A stretch of DNA of 64,000 nucleotides from NCBI GenBank assembly GCA_022113835.1, contig JAILWY010000008.1, positions 488,001-552,000 on the forward strand, written 5' to 3'. A program made the position numbers and the translations under genes. Source of the DNA: Atopsyche davidsoni. Lineage: Eukaryota; Arthropoda; Insecta; Trichoptera; Hydrobiosidae. The first letter of the stretch is position 1. Every line of letters starts with the position of its first letter. The notes under the pieces were generated by a model, which did no database searches, was not told the DNA's origin, and was given only the letters and a program-made list of their open reading frames with translations. Shown here in pieces: positions 25,301 to 35,144 of this stretch.

Positions 25301-26493
25301 ATCATACATTAGTTTTATATTATAACGATCTGCTTACCTCAATATGCTTATTTTTTATACTCCAGTTCAAATAGCAGACTACTTGATCGTAATATTTTTT
25401 ATGAAATTTATATAACCATTAATAACACCATCTTGATTTAGGTATCTAAGATAGTTAAATACAACATTTGATATCTAATATCCATGGTATCTAAGCCTAG
25501 ATAGTCAGAAAATGAGCAATCCACCAACACACTAGCGGGCAAGGAACCGGAAGCATCCATCTGATATTCTGACGCGTAATTTTTTTTTCTAATATGCATC
25601 GAACAATATGGCGTTTTGATTTATTTTTTAAAAACAAACTTAAAAATATTCTTTAATCACAATATAGCACGGCTTAACTCCCAATAATTATATATTATCA
25701 ACGATCGGCTAAGCTAGCAAAACCGTACGCATTAGTGATGTTCCGCTCCTGCCCCAGGTCCCCGGGTTCTCGGTGTCCGCCATCGCCACATCCGAGGATG
25801 GCACGCAAGCGTCCAGCTCCACGCTGGAGCTGGAGACGAACCTGCTGGGCTCGTCCAGCTCCGTGTCCAAGCTGCGTCTTCGCTGCGAGGCCACACTCTT
25901 CGAGGTCTTCCGTGACTCCAGCGCCACCGTGGAGATCAAGGAGGACCGGCCGCAGATCGCCTCCGTCATGGGGAACCTCTCCGGTTAGTCTCATTTAAGT
26001 TGTCACATAGGACAGACGACGGCATTAGTGATGGTTAATAAGTACTGATATTATTTTTGACTATTATTTGCGCTTTTTGTAAAAAAAAAAGAAAGCATAG
26101 ATCGCGGCCGGCGATCACCGGGTCAAAAAAGGTCCGCTCAGTAATTCATTCACCCGTGCCGCTGCAACAAAGCTAGAATGAGAAGCTTTATATGCAAGAG
26201 TAGATCCGATGTTCTTAGTTTTTGCCAAACATTGTTTTGCTCAGTTACAGCGGTGTACTGTGAACCAAATTTTTGATGAATCACTAACCGGTCTTACGAT
26301 TAATTTACTAGCAATAAACTAACCAATAATTCAATAAGTGATGATTACGCAACTAATGATTTACTAAATGTTTTTTGTTCGCTTCGCAGGTTCTGCTTCA
26401 AGAACGCCCATCTACTCGATCTCCCTTCTGACATCTCTGGTGGTTTTCTCAAAATTATTTCTAGATAACCCAAAACTGCCGACCATGAGATAG
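2256..26493 (+). CDS. Beaten path (Beat)-family Ig protein, five exons, 5' end missing
   Basis: The join is 2256-2464, 15309-15444, 24970-25103, 25758-25983, 26390-26493, giving 269 residues and a TAG stop. Every junction keeps the frame (intron phases 0, 1, 0, 1) and uses GT donors and CAG acceptors. Beat proteins are insect Ig-superfamily guidance proteins that bind Side-family receptors and control motor-axon defasciculation. Family hallmarks seen here: YDLEG, WYR, EFYRYVPKEEPPTRVFP and CEVSADAP in Ig domain 1. Ig cysteines lie at about residues 27/94 and 141/203, with core tryptophans at 41 and 154. N-glycosylation sequons start at about 140, 151 and 233. Residues 243-260 are hydrophobic. 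The first exon begins in phase 1, so at least one upstream exon carrying the start and signal peptide is missing. I cannot assign a Beat subfamily (Ia to VII). Family assignment is strong; exon edges are inferred from splice consensus. Confidence 0.93.
2855..3076 (+). repeat. tRNA-like (SINE-like) repeat, solitary copy
   Basis: It shares the block from GGCCTGGGGACATTGGTTC to the GTGTGAAAAAATGTGC tail with the copies at 5.9 and 51.5 kb. The tRNA-like core is 2920-2998, with A-box-like TAGCATAATTGG and B-box-like GTTCGAATC. Both are internal RNA polymerase III promoter motifs. It is more diverged than the other copies, for example in its A box and in AAGCTTGGGG context. Confidence 0.7.
5746..5804. 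repeat. (TA)n microsatellite abutting a tRNA-like repeat
   Basis: About 29 uninterrupted TA units end exactly where the reverse tRNA-like arm begins. A second short TA tract at about 6168-6181 abuts the other end of the same element. Confidence 0.95.
5805..6165. repeat. foldback pair of tRNA-like repeats
   Basis: The left arm at 5805-5908 is in minus orientation. It is the near-perfect reverse complement of about 5999-6105 in the right, plus-oriented copy. The spacer of about 90 bp holds the 5' half of the right copy. The right copy has a complete tRNA-like core at 5959-6036 with A box TAGCATAGTTGG and B box GGTTCAAATCC. It is followed by a tail running to the ACTTAATATAAT end and a TA tract. 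The left copy is truncated at the middle of the tRNA-like part, just after the T arm and CCCCAAGC. Confidence 0.8.
6306..6402. repeat. GC-rich degenerate minisatellite, unit about 12-15 bp
   Basis: About six to seven variants of a TCTCCGCGGACTTCC-like unit follow one another, each holding GCGGACT or a one- or two-base variant. It is strikingly GC- and pyrimidine-rich against the surrounding intron. Confidence 0.65.
9380..9760. other. GC-richer intronic block, function unknown
   Basis: This block of mixed composition in intron 1 is open in three overlapping frames (both strands) but has no domain signature or splice context. The overlap of open frames on both strands argues against coding. 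It could be a conserved non-coding element or old repeat; the sequence alone does not decide. Confidence 0.3.
10239..10314. repeat. (TA)n microsatellite
   Basis: About 35 TA units in intron 1 with a single TGTA interruption near the left end. Confidence 0.95.
12544..12742. repeat. dispersed foldback family 2, paired inverted copy
   Basis: The left half runs from AAAATACTTTTGTGAT through TTTTTCCACATGT to TCGGTAATCGATTTCGTCAACC. The right half is its imperfect reverse complement (GGTTGGTGAAATCGGTCACC, then AATAAAATTAAACACGTG, then AAAAATCACAGTACTCT). The two arms of about 65 bp face each other around TTTGATAACGCC and GATAATGCC. It looks like a foldback or MITE-type insertion; the superfamily is unknown. 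Confidence 0.7.
15108..15235 (-). repeat. dispersed family 2, single copy
   Basis: It starts ACAGAGAGTACATAGTGG. It continues through GAATTCCATTTT, AATACTTTTGTAATTTTTCC and ACATGTTAAATTTTATTGG to GTGACCGGTTTCGCTAATC. It is the reverse complement of the copies at 20.9, 47.3 and 62.1 kb. It ends about 75 bp before the second beat-like exon. Confidence 0.7.
15309..15444 (+). CDS. beat-like exon: second half of Ig domain 1
   Basis: The acceptor is GTGTGCAG ending at 15308 and the donor GTGAGT at 15445. The exon enters in phase 0 and leaves in phase 1. It encodes 45 residues starting VAESDDRRVTL and containing GEYQCEVSADAPLFHT, the F-strand cysteine motif that is almost diagnostic of Beat proteins. 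The cysteine pairs with the one in the preceding exon, 67 residues earlier, closing Ig domain 1. An intron inside Ig domain 1 here matches my memory of the family's gene structure; that point is recall, not computed. Confidence 0.94.
20909..21070 (+). repeat. dispersed family 2, copy with short foldback
   Basis: ATTGGTGACCGGTTTCGCC at the left faces AAATCGTTCACCAATAAAAA at the right across a short spacer containing GGCATTATCAAATTG. The tail then runs AACATGTGGAAAAATCAC, ATTAAAATGGAATTTCACC and AAGTACTCTCTGTC. The same tail is present at 47.3 and 62.1 kb. Confidence 0.7.
22258..22300 (+). repeat. hairpin-bearing short repeat, copy 1
   Basis: The sequence GCTTTTGAAAGGCGAAAGTTC resembles GCACTTGAAAGGTGAAAGTGC near 56.8 kb, with similar flanks (TGATGATGC/TGAAGAAGC and CAAACAA/CGAACA). 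It is a small imperfect stem-loop and probably the edge of a dispersed repeat. Confidence 0.4.
23512..24030 (+). mobile_element. internally deleted Tc1/mariner-superfamily transposon, copy 1
   Basis: The left end TTATATAGGGTGTCCAAAAA and the inverted right end form terminal inverted repeats of about 38 bp, with a TA-type insertion site (TATA on both sides). The inside holds only the C-terminal part of a transposase. It has WFQQDG (second catalytic Asp region), RRGNINWP and LIPLDYFVWGYL (third catalytic Asp region), then a run matching copy 2. An in-frame TAA follows VWGYL at about 23740, and SPD has become SPV. The N-terminal DNA-binding domain and the first catalytic Asp are gone. It lies in intron 2 and cannot encode an active enzyme. 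Confidence 0.88.
24970..25103 (+). CDS. beat-like exon: first half of Ig domain 2
   Basis: The acceptor is TTGTTGCAG ending at 24969 and the donor GTAAGA at 25104. It enters in phase 1 (the split codon completes a Glu) and leaves in phase 0. It encodes 45 residues from EVPHNPPVVTVDRYRY to LTWFVNEQK. The proline-rich start is the linker between the two Ig domains. IRANCSS holds the B-strand cysteine and LTWFVN the core tryptophan of Ig domain 2. Two overlapping features are sequons: Asn in NCS and Asn in NLT, both likely glycosylated outside the cell. Confidence 0.93.
25104..25757 (+). other. intron 3, 654 bp
   Basis: Bounded by GTAAGA and CCCCAG, it splits Ig domain 2 in phase 0. It is AT-rich and nothing else is seen in it. 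Confidence 0.85.
25758..25983 (+). CDS. beat-like exon: second half of Ig domain 2
   Basis: The acceptor is CCCCAG ending at 25757 and the donor GTTAGT at 25984. It enters in phase 0 and leaves in phase 1, encoding 75 residues from VPGFSVSAIATSEDG to VMGNLS. The Ser-rich run TQASSSTLELETNLLGSSSS is a loop. It is followed by KLRLRCEATLFEVF, the F-strand of Ig domain 2 with its cysteine 62 residues after the partner in the previous exon. EIKEDRP ends the domain. A third sequon, NLS, sits at the exon end. This is the most GC-rich coding exon, and it produces long open frames in several other frames that are shadows. Confidence 0.92.
25984..26389 (+). other. intron 4, 406 bp
   Basis: Bounded by GTTAGT and TTCGCAG, phase 1, it separates the end of Ig domain 2 from the hydrophobic tail exon. 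No other feature is seen. Confidence 0.85.
26390..26493 (+). CDS. beat-like terminal exon: hydrophobic C-terminal tail and stop
   Basis: The acceptor is CTTCGCAG ending at 26389, phase 1, and the stop is TAG at 26491-26493. It encodes 34 residues: a short Ser-rich spacer, the hydrophobic stretch IYSISLLTSLVVFSKLFL, and a 9-residue polar end DNPKLPTMR. This is consistent with a GPI-anchor signal, with candidate omega sites in the small Gly/Ser residues just before it. It could instead be a short single-pass membrane segment. The polar tail after the hydrophobic run is unusual for a GPI signal, so anchoring mode is unresolved. The exon is less GC-rich than the Ig exons. Confidence 0.85.
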
Positions 26494-29400
26494 TTGGCTT
26501 AACCGAGACTTATTTTGTATTTTAAACATATTGAAATGGACGCAGAAAAAATAATACCTCGCCATCTGAGAACGTAAATGTGTGTTATTTATTCAGTAAC
26601 ATCATTTGTAATTTAGACGCGTTAAGGAAATCATTAAAAATGCTGTGTGCATTGGTGTATGACACGATTTTTGTTGTAATTTTAAATCTTTTGATTTTGT
26701 TACTTGAGCCATCTTCGGTGATTTAAAAATGACTCCATTACCGGGATCAAATGACAAAAATTTAATAAAAACACGGCATATCACACAGCAAGATTTACCA
26801 ATAAGAGATCATAAATTAAAATCGAATTAATATTCAGTCAATAATATTTTGAAAATGACACTTGCTCCACTTTTATACTGTGATCCTAGTAAGTTTGCAT
26901 ATTCTCTATGAAAGTCCATTGGTCTTGCAAATATTCTGCCTTCTGAAAATTTTCAAATGGATACAATGGACACATCTGCAGATCTTCTAGTTTATTTAGA
27001 AATCAAATCATGCGTCTTATAATGACATAACGATTTATTGATGTTTACAAGCAAACTACTTTTACCCTTACTTTTTCAAGCAAAATACAAAGCTATCTTA
27101 CTAAAAACGGTCACATTGATTATCTAGCTTTCAACAAAAACATCGAGGAATAGAAAAAAAAATTCATGAGTAAATCTATAAAAGCTAAGACTTGTTCTTT
27201 TGGTACTTTAATCTGTAGCAGGTTTTATCCTCTTGTAAGAAAATGCTCTTGTGGTCTTTGTAAATCTAATTTTCAGTTTACCTGACGCCTTTTAGAGTTT
27301 TTGTACAAATCTGACTGCTATATCCCTGGTCTGTGAATTTTTAAAAAATAAAATATTTCATCGTTAAAAAGCGTATTTACTAAATCTTCAAACATTTTTC
27401 CATTCTGCATCGACTTCAATATGTTTAGATCAATAATATTTGATTTAGTATGCAATGTCATGAATTCGTTCCTTTACTAAGTGTTTGTATTTAACTAGCA
27501 ATACATGTAAATAATTAAAAATATAAATGATAATTATTAATTTAATGATAAGGTGATTGTTTATGTACTAGAAAGTTTGTGATAAACTAAGGGATAAATT
27601 AAAAAGTTAAATATTTGTAATTAATCCTAGGAAGTATTTAATTATGAAAAATTATTTTTATTTCTCATATTAAATGATTGGTAATTAATTTATTTTTAAA
27701 AAAATTTACTTTTTAATAATTAATTTCATCAATTTTTTTTTATAACATTTAATAAACTTTATGTCTTATTTTAAAATAAATAAAATTCACTCTGGTACAT
27801 TCAAATATTTGCAGTAGTTTTACTTGTGAAATCATATTCAAGTTAAAATATAAATGGTTAAGTTATGTTTGAAAAATAAATAAATAATAACTTATATGAA
27901 AAGCTTCAAAAATTACTGAAAATTACTGACATTCATCGTACTTTTCACATGTGTTTTTAATTCAATGTGGTTAAAACTGTGAAAATATTATAAAGTTACT
28001 AAAGTAGATAATAAATTATAAATGAAATGTGTAAATTAGAAAAAGTCCATACTGTAATCATGAATATTATTTATAGTAAACATTAATAAGTTGATTTTGT
28101 AAGATTTTTCTAAATGCATCGTTTTTTTTCTACACAATATTAAATATAATAGTCTATTTGTTATTTCGAGGAACGATTTGTAACAATTTATTCGTAAGCT
28201 ATTTGTAAATTTAACGTTTTTTTCTTTTACTAATATAATGTCATAAATAATTGAAAGTTAGATATGCCAATAATTACTGTGTAAATAATATTTTATAAAA
28301 TAAAACATTTTATATTCCAGCTAAAGGGCAGTAGGCAATTATGTAAGCTTTGTACAGATAATATAAACTTATATAGAATACTATTTACTTATTTACAATA
28401 CGAAATTATTGCTAAAAAATAATATTCTTTACTTGATAAAATGTTAGTTAAACCGAACTAGAAACTAAAATTTCTGTAAATAAATTAATTTGGAATATGT
28501 ATGAAATGTGTTAATTAAATTTGTTATAATTGGTAATAATAAATGTATGTTTTTTTAGAGTTTTGTATATAGTTATATATACAGGGATAATAATTAAGGG
28601 CGTTTCATAGATTCTATGTAAAACAACAATATTTACAATTTATTGGTATTTCAAATGTTAAAAATATATTTAAGTTTATCCAAATCTATAATATTCACCC
28701 CTATGCAAATTTTTAAATTCCATACATTAACACGTCTTTCTCGATCTTAAACAAGATATTTGGAAATCATATTGTTATTCATTAAAAAATTAAATTACCT
28801 TTAGTATTATAAACATTGTCCATTAAAAAACCAACTCTTCAAATTTCGTGACTATTCTAAACTGAAAACATAAGCTCGAACTGGAAAAACGTGAAAATAC
28901 AAACACATCTGAATTTGAGAATTCTTAAATGTTATATTCATTTATCTTTCGGTCGATTTGTTTTGCTTTAAAAACTTAAAAATTATTAAAATATAGACTC
29001 ATTAAACTCTTATTTTAAAAAATATTCAGGTGTTAAATGAATTTGCCAAAGATCAAATTTTACAATAAACATTTATGTTTTAAATTTATAACTTGTAAAA
29101 CTAAGTCATGTTGTTCCCTACTAGTATTGATTTATTTTCCAGCCACTCGTTGGGGTTGAATTCAACTTCTATTGTTTTAAAGTTTTGATTTCGGAACAAG
29201 AATGCCTCCAGCAAAGCGACGTTCAACTGTCAAAACCAACCTTATTCTCTCCTGAGACACAGGATTGCGGATTTACATTTATTTACTTTGTTAAATTCTA
29301 CTTTGAGTATGTAAAATATTTATTATTATAAATTAATTAATTATTAAAACTTTAAATATGTATTAAAAGCATCGTTAAATTTTATCTATGAACATTATTA

Positions 29401-32400
29401 TAATTTATATAACGACTAACACTAAATTAATTTAAATACAGCCATATTGACTAACTGGTGCTGGAAAATCGGGTGGCTTCATCGCTGCGTAAAGTACTAC
29501 TTCAAACTGAATGATGATACGTAGCAAATGTTCAAATGATTTCTAAATATCACTTATGATAAAAACACGATCGTATGGTATTGTCATTTTACAAACATTT
29601 ACACAAATCAATGTAACAAACAACATAGATTCACAAAATAAGTTACTAGTTAATATTGCATTTTTAAAAAAAATTCCAGCATCAATTTGTTAATCCTGTC
29701 ACATTATTTTTTTATAATACAAACTTTCATGACTTTATTTAATTAATTAACTATGTTTTTATGCGATATACTACGCACCCTCAAAAGATGAATATAAACA
29801 GATATAAAATACTTTTCTATTTGACCTTGCATTTAAAAAAATATATTATTTATTCCCATCTGAGGCTATTTGAAATCAAAAGTTAAGGAAAGGAATTGTC
29901 CAAACAAATATTTAAAAAAATAAGTGGATTTTTATCAGAATATGTCATCGAATATTTCAATCTACATGAGTTTAGCTACAAAATATTATAGTTTTATAAA
30001 CTATGTTTTTTTTTTTTTAAATAAACCAACTTTAAAAATATTTGAATGTCACAATTATTTAGTCAATACTTTAATTACAATTTTGACAAAGAAAATTTGT
30101 GCTCAACAAAATACCACTCAAAGTGTGTTGTTACTCAAAATCTGTCATTGTACACACATAAACCAAATGTGTTGTTTTGAAATTCCAACATCACAACGAA
30201 CCTCCAAAAAAATGATGTAATAGGTACTAAAATCGATTTCACTTTTAGTCCTCTCTCCAACGTGCCGATTTTCAAGAGAAAATGTGATCAAGAGCTTAAG
30301 CCTCAATGAACATTTTTAAACAAAGTCAGGCTCATCCTGAGGTTTACAGACCGGTGTTTTGGGGCGAGTAGAGTCCAGATGTTTGATACCCTCAGGAAGT
30401 GATTTAACAATTGTAATGTTCATACTGAATTGAAGGGTTGTTAAATTATTTATCTGTTTCATCACATACCTTTATAAAGTGAAATTGATTTCAATGTCTA
30501 CTTTTGTGTTGTTTTTGTTGCTTGATTTTTTTAATACTGGTTATCCCCGGAATAAAATGTAATAAAATAATATTAATTACTATGCGTATTCATTATATTG
30601 AAAGGGCGTAGGCCACAGATGTAGGAAGGTTCTCGACTATAACTCCTTTAGTAACGCTCCCCAATAGGCTTAGAACAATGAATGTAATATACTGAAATAA
30701 TTGTAACTGGAAGAAAATATATGGAAATTATGAATGTACCATGAGTTTTATTATTTAAAAAAACCAAATTTATAAACAGTCCAAAATTTTATGCACACTA
30801 TTTTAAAGGTTATTGTATTACGCAAAATAGTTAGTACTTTTGAATAAAAAGAAAACGTTTTCAGGAAACTTTTCTGATGAATGCTTATTGTTGTACATTT
30901 TGTAATTTTTGGTGCGATAGGTAAGATAAGATCTTGTATTTTTTTTGCTTTCTTTTTTTTAAAATACAACTTGAATTTTCAGTTCCCAAACTACCTAAAA
31001 TTTAAGTATTTTTAATATTTTACTTTAATTAAAAAAAAAACACACAATAAAGTTCAAAAGACACGTCAACTTTTTAAAAATTTAATTTAACTGATAAAAT
31101 GATCATTTCAATGATAACTGATAGATTTAAATAAACATTTTAATCCACGTCTGTTTCCCGCGGTGATTTACCACGAGTTTTTATGTAATTTACTCCTACA
31201 TAGAATAAAATCAGCAATGAAAATATTTTTAAAAAAATTCTCTGTGTAAATCGAAAGTTCTCAAACGTTCAATTAACTCAATAAAGTCATTTGGCTAGCA
31301 AATTAATGTTTATTTAAAAACATTCAGTAAATGAATAAACCACTTAAGTCCCGATATTTACAATGTTATAATTATACAATACTCATGTATCAAAATATTT
31401 AGAATCGTACTGTGGAAATTGAATTATTCTAGAACTGTCCTGTTGTGTCCAAAAGATGAAGTCGGTCCCCCGTTTTACATGACGCCATGGCATTTACATG
31501 ACAACCCATAAAAGTTGTGACTTATTTGACACAATTCCTAGATAAACCATGAAGGGAAAAAGGAGATTACCAGAGAAAAACAGTACTTGTCTATGCGAAG
31601 TGCTTTTTATCTGTAAACAGAAGAACTACAATTTTAATAAAAAATCTCCAGTACTTTATGCGAGACTAGGCGCGTGTTTTGAAAGTAAAGTACAAATCAC
31701 TATACTTGGAATTTCGCCACATAGTTGGCTGCATTGGCAGTAATTAACCGTATGAATAAAAAAATAATCGAAATTGGTTGCAATCGATTGTATCTATTCT
31801 GCTGTTTGAGAAACCGCATTTTTATTAATGGTTATAGTGTGCTGAAAACTTCTTACTGTTCCACACACAAATATTGGATTGAAGATGTTTTATTTTCTGC
31901 GTTAACTTATTCCTGCTGTAAAGATACACGCTACACATTTACCAAAAAATCATTTCAACAAAACTTTATTTTATAATTTCTGACAAACGATTTGAGAATG
32001 GATATGCATCAGAAAGAAGTTACCCCAGAGCCTGGCGTGGCGTATCGTACCACACTTTCCAGAGCACGCAGGAAGGCCAGCTGCTTGTTTCTTACTCACG
32101 CCCGGGCTTAGAAGTGTTTACGCACCCCGGCCTATGTATTATATTATGTGATACCTTCTTGTACATAAATATAGCATACTTTTATGACGTCGTCTGATAA
32201 GGCCGCGCGACGCTCCCGGCGCTTGCGCTCAAAACGCTCACCGTCCAAAATTACGAGGACGAAATTCACCGCTTATTTTTGTCAGGCTATTGTAAAAACA
32301 ACACAAAGAACGCCAATTATAGCCATTGAATATTATAATAAATCTGCTCTTTTAGCTTGTACTAATTTATGTGTATACAATATTTAGTTAACCTGTACAG

Positions 32401-35048
32401 GTTTAAAACCACTTAAATCAAATATTTGATACTAAATATTAAAATTTGTTATATTTCAAAACTTGTAATGCTTTCACTTAGTTTCACATTTGCAGCATAT
32501 GCGGACACGCACTTACAGTCACAAATAATCACATATATAGATATTTATAGATCTTCCAAACTATAATTTTCATTCACAGTTAAAAGGGTTTACGGTTAAC
32601 TTAGTAAACGAAAATCAAACTCCTTATAGATGATTCTACCGAGTGCTAGTAATAACATATTATATACGAACATGCCATGTCAATTTTACTAAAATGATAA
32701 TATTTTTTTGATAATTATAAAAGTAGTTGAATGATGAAAATAATTATTTAACGATTTACTGAAAGTGACAGATTGGAAAGTCTGTGGGAAGCTTGGAATC
32801 ACCCTGTACTTTACCTTCTTCATTATTGACACGGAGCTCTATAGTAGGAATCCGACCAACAAAGCATAAGGGTATTTAGTATACTATATATTACGTTTGT
32901 CTTGTTATGATGAGTTAAGCTTGCAAATATCAATAGATTGTGGACAGTTAACTTGAAAGGTATTATTTTCTGGTCTCCGCAGCGCCTTGCTCCCATTGTG
33001 TTTTCCCGCGCCGCTCGGCCCATATGGAGATCCGCCACACAGATAGTCCGAGTAACAATCTCGCTTATACCCCAGTTTCCCCTTTGTGCGCTCTGGCCGC
33101 ATTGGTTATGCCCGTCAGAAGGACTCGAAAAAACGTATAGAGAACCTCTTTACGCAGAGAGAAACACAACTACGGATATTTATGTATCGTACGAGAAGCA
33201 CTGATGTGTAAACATTTTTATCTTTATTCTTCGAGTGGGAGACATTCGTGTTCAGCCTGAAACTTCACTATTCTATTAGAAAAAAAAAACTGTTACTCAA
33301 GTAAATGTGCAGTTGAAAGCATTCAGTAGCAATTGCGGATAACATACTCACAAAAATCACTATAAATTTGAGTTAAAAAAAGGCTTAATTTTTAAAAGAT
33401 ATCCTCTAATTTGAATCAGGAGTCATTCAAAAATTAAACAGTATTAATTTTTTTTTTAAATGTTGCTTCACGGGGATTTGATAAAATCTAGAGTCATGGC
33501 TCTATAGCAAGTTACTAACAACTCTTATCTTTTATATTTGTTCCGAATTCTTAGATAACCTAACTTACAAACTCCAAATAAATGATAATATGAGCACTAA
33601 AAAAAATTTAAAATAGTAAATGGTTATTTTATTTTAAAATTATTTGCCAAAAACAATCAGTTATTTTTGAAATCTGATTTCGGATATTCTGAAGTTATAT
33701 CGTCGAAAAAAGTTAAACTCGGAGGATGTGATAAAATAACTTTTTTTTGGAAACATTTCAACCCATCTATTATGAGTTGACTTGTAAGATTGAAATTGTA
33801 TTTTTAACAAAATATATTATAATTGCTGTTACTCTAGTGCTTGCACAATGTTTTTATTGTCTATACGTATTTACATATTTAAATATTTTGATTTAAAGAT
33901 AAAACTTTGCCTTTTATGTTTTCATCTAGATTTAATCCTATTATAAAAGTAAAACAACCATTCCAAAAATAATTGTAGTGCTCAAAGTAAGCCAATCAAA
34001 ATATTTATAAGCAAAACAATTTAAAGTATAAAATTTTAAAGATGTACATGTGACAGGAACCAACTTTAAAGTTACACATCGTTTATAAAGAAGATTCTAA
34101 ACTAAAAAAATATACGTTATTCTTGTTAAAAAAAAACCAACGTCAAGGCTTCTTATGAGGTTAATTTTGATGTTTTTAAAATCTTCTTAAAGTTTAAATA
34201 TTCTGTAAATAAATATGTGAGTTAAATTTTAATATTTGCTTTAAATTATTAAAAAAAAACTGTATGAGAAATCGCCATATTTTGTGGCCTTGCCTTGAAG
34301 GGAATCCTCCAAGTGTCGCGGCCAGTTTGTTCATTGAAACCTTCAAATTTGAAACAAAAGAATGCCGTTGCTTTTTACCCTTCTTTTGTTTTAGATACTT
34401 GCTTGTGATAGTTTATTTTTGATTTCAGGAAGTAACTAATTAATTTTACGTACGTTTATGGCATATTTTTTACATATTTTTTAAGAGATTCAAAAAGCAC
34501 AAGATCGGGACTATTGTGAATCTTAGTAGATTTATTGGCGGGGGTCGTTCAGGAAGCCGGAGGTATCGGTTTAATTAATAATTTCGAATATGTGACAAAA
34601 CATTGAATACAAGAAATGTTAGTGTGCTATGCTATATTTTTTATAATTATTAAACACGAACGATAGAAATTACCAGCATTACAAGCTGACATATCATATT
34701 AATTAAAACGCTGTAGTATTTAATAAGGCTGCATTATTTACGAATAACACCATAAGTTGGGTAGTTTTTATGGCGGATATTATCTGAGTATGTTTCATGA
34801 ATAAGGGTGGGGGTTGCCATAGCGCTCAACCCTTGCACGACAGGCATAATTAACAATTTACAAGCGACAAGCGAGCGTATACCAACGCACTTGTGTGCCA
34901 GTATTCTTAGTGATATTCTGTCAGTATTTATTTTAATATGCTTCATTTCCTACATTTACTTCCGTACTGTGAAAACACACCTCACGCAAAGTGCGAAAAC
35001 CTTGTATTAGATATGTTAATCATTATTTAACAGCACTTAAATTAGTAC
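26494..35048. other. presumptive 3' UTR start, then intergenic AT-rich DNA
   Basis: The first few hundred bases after the stop are expected to be 3' UTR; its end is not determinable here. Beyond that the DNA is very AT-rich with no domain-bearing frame, no tRNA or rRNA, and no transposon I can recognise. A short GC-richer patch at about 31990-32280 encodes a basic frame with no known motif. Confidence 0.5.
26764..26769 (+). terminator. candidate polyadenylation signal AATAAA
   Basis: This is the first canonical AATAAA after the beat-like stop codon, 270 bp downstream of it. No clear GT-rich downstream element follows, and many further AATAAA hexamers occur by chance in the AT-rich DNA to 28.5 kb. 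The true 3' end could therefore be later. Confidence 0.25.
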
Positions 35049-35144
35049 TAATACGATTAAGCACATTATTTCACACAATGAAACTCTCAGAAAAATATCA
35101 TCGTGATTTGTGTAGGATCCTACACAAATCGCGATGATATTTTT
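35049..35144. repeat. palindromic fragment of the tRNA-like family
   Basis: The left part (CGATTAAGCACATTATTTC, ACTCTCAGAAAAATATCATCG) is the 3' end of the tRNA-like repeat in minus orientation. At 35117/35118 it turns directly back on itself. Arms 35091-35117 and 35118-35144 are reverse complements over 27 bp with one mismatch and no spacer (centre GGATCC). Both arms stop inside the tRNA-like T arm. Confidence 0.85.

Noticed and set aside
25698..25998. Overlapping open frames of 71-98 codons on both strands
   Set aside because: Shadows of the GC-rich beat exon at 25758-25983; only the frame with consistent splice phases matches the Ig domain.
32184..32387. Basic Arg/Ser/Lys-rich frame of 67 codons
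   Set aside because: Resembles a short GC-rich patch read by chance; no known motif and no gene context.
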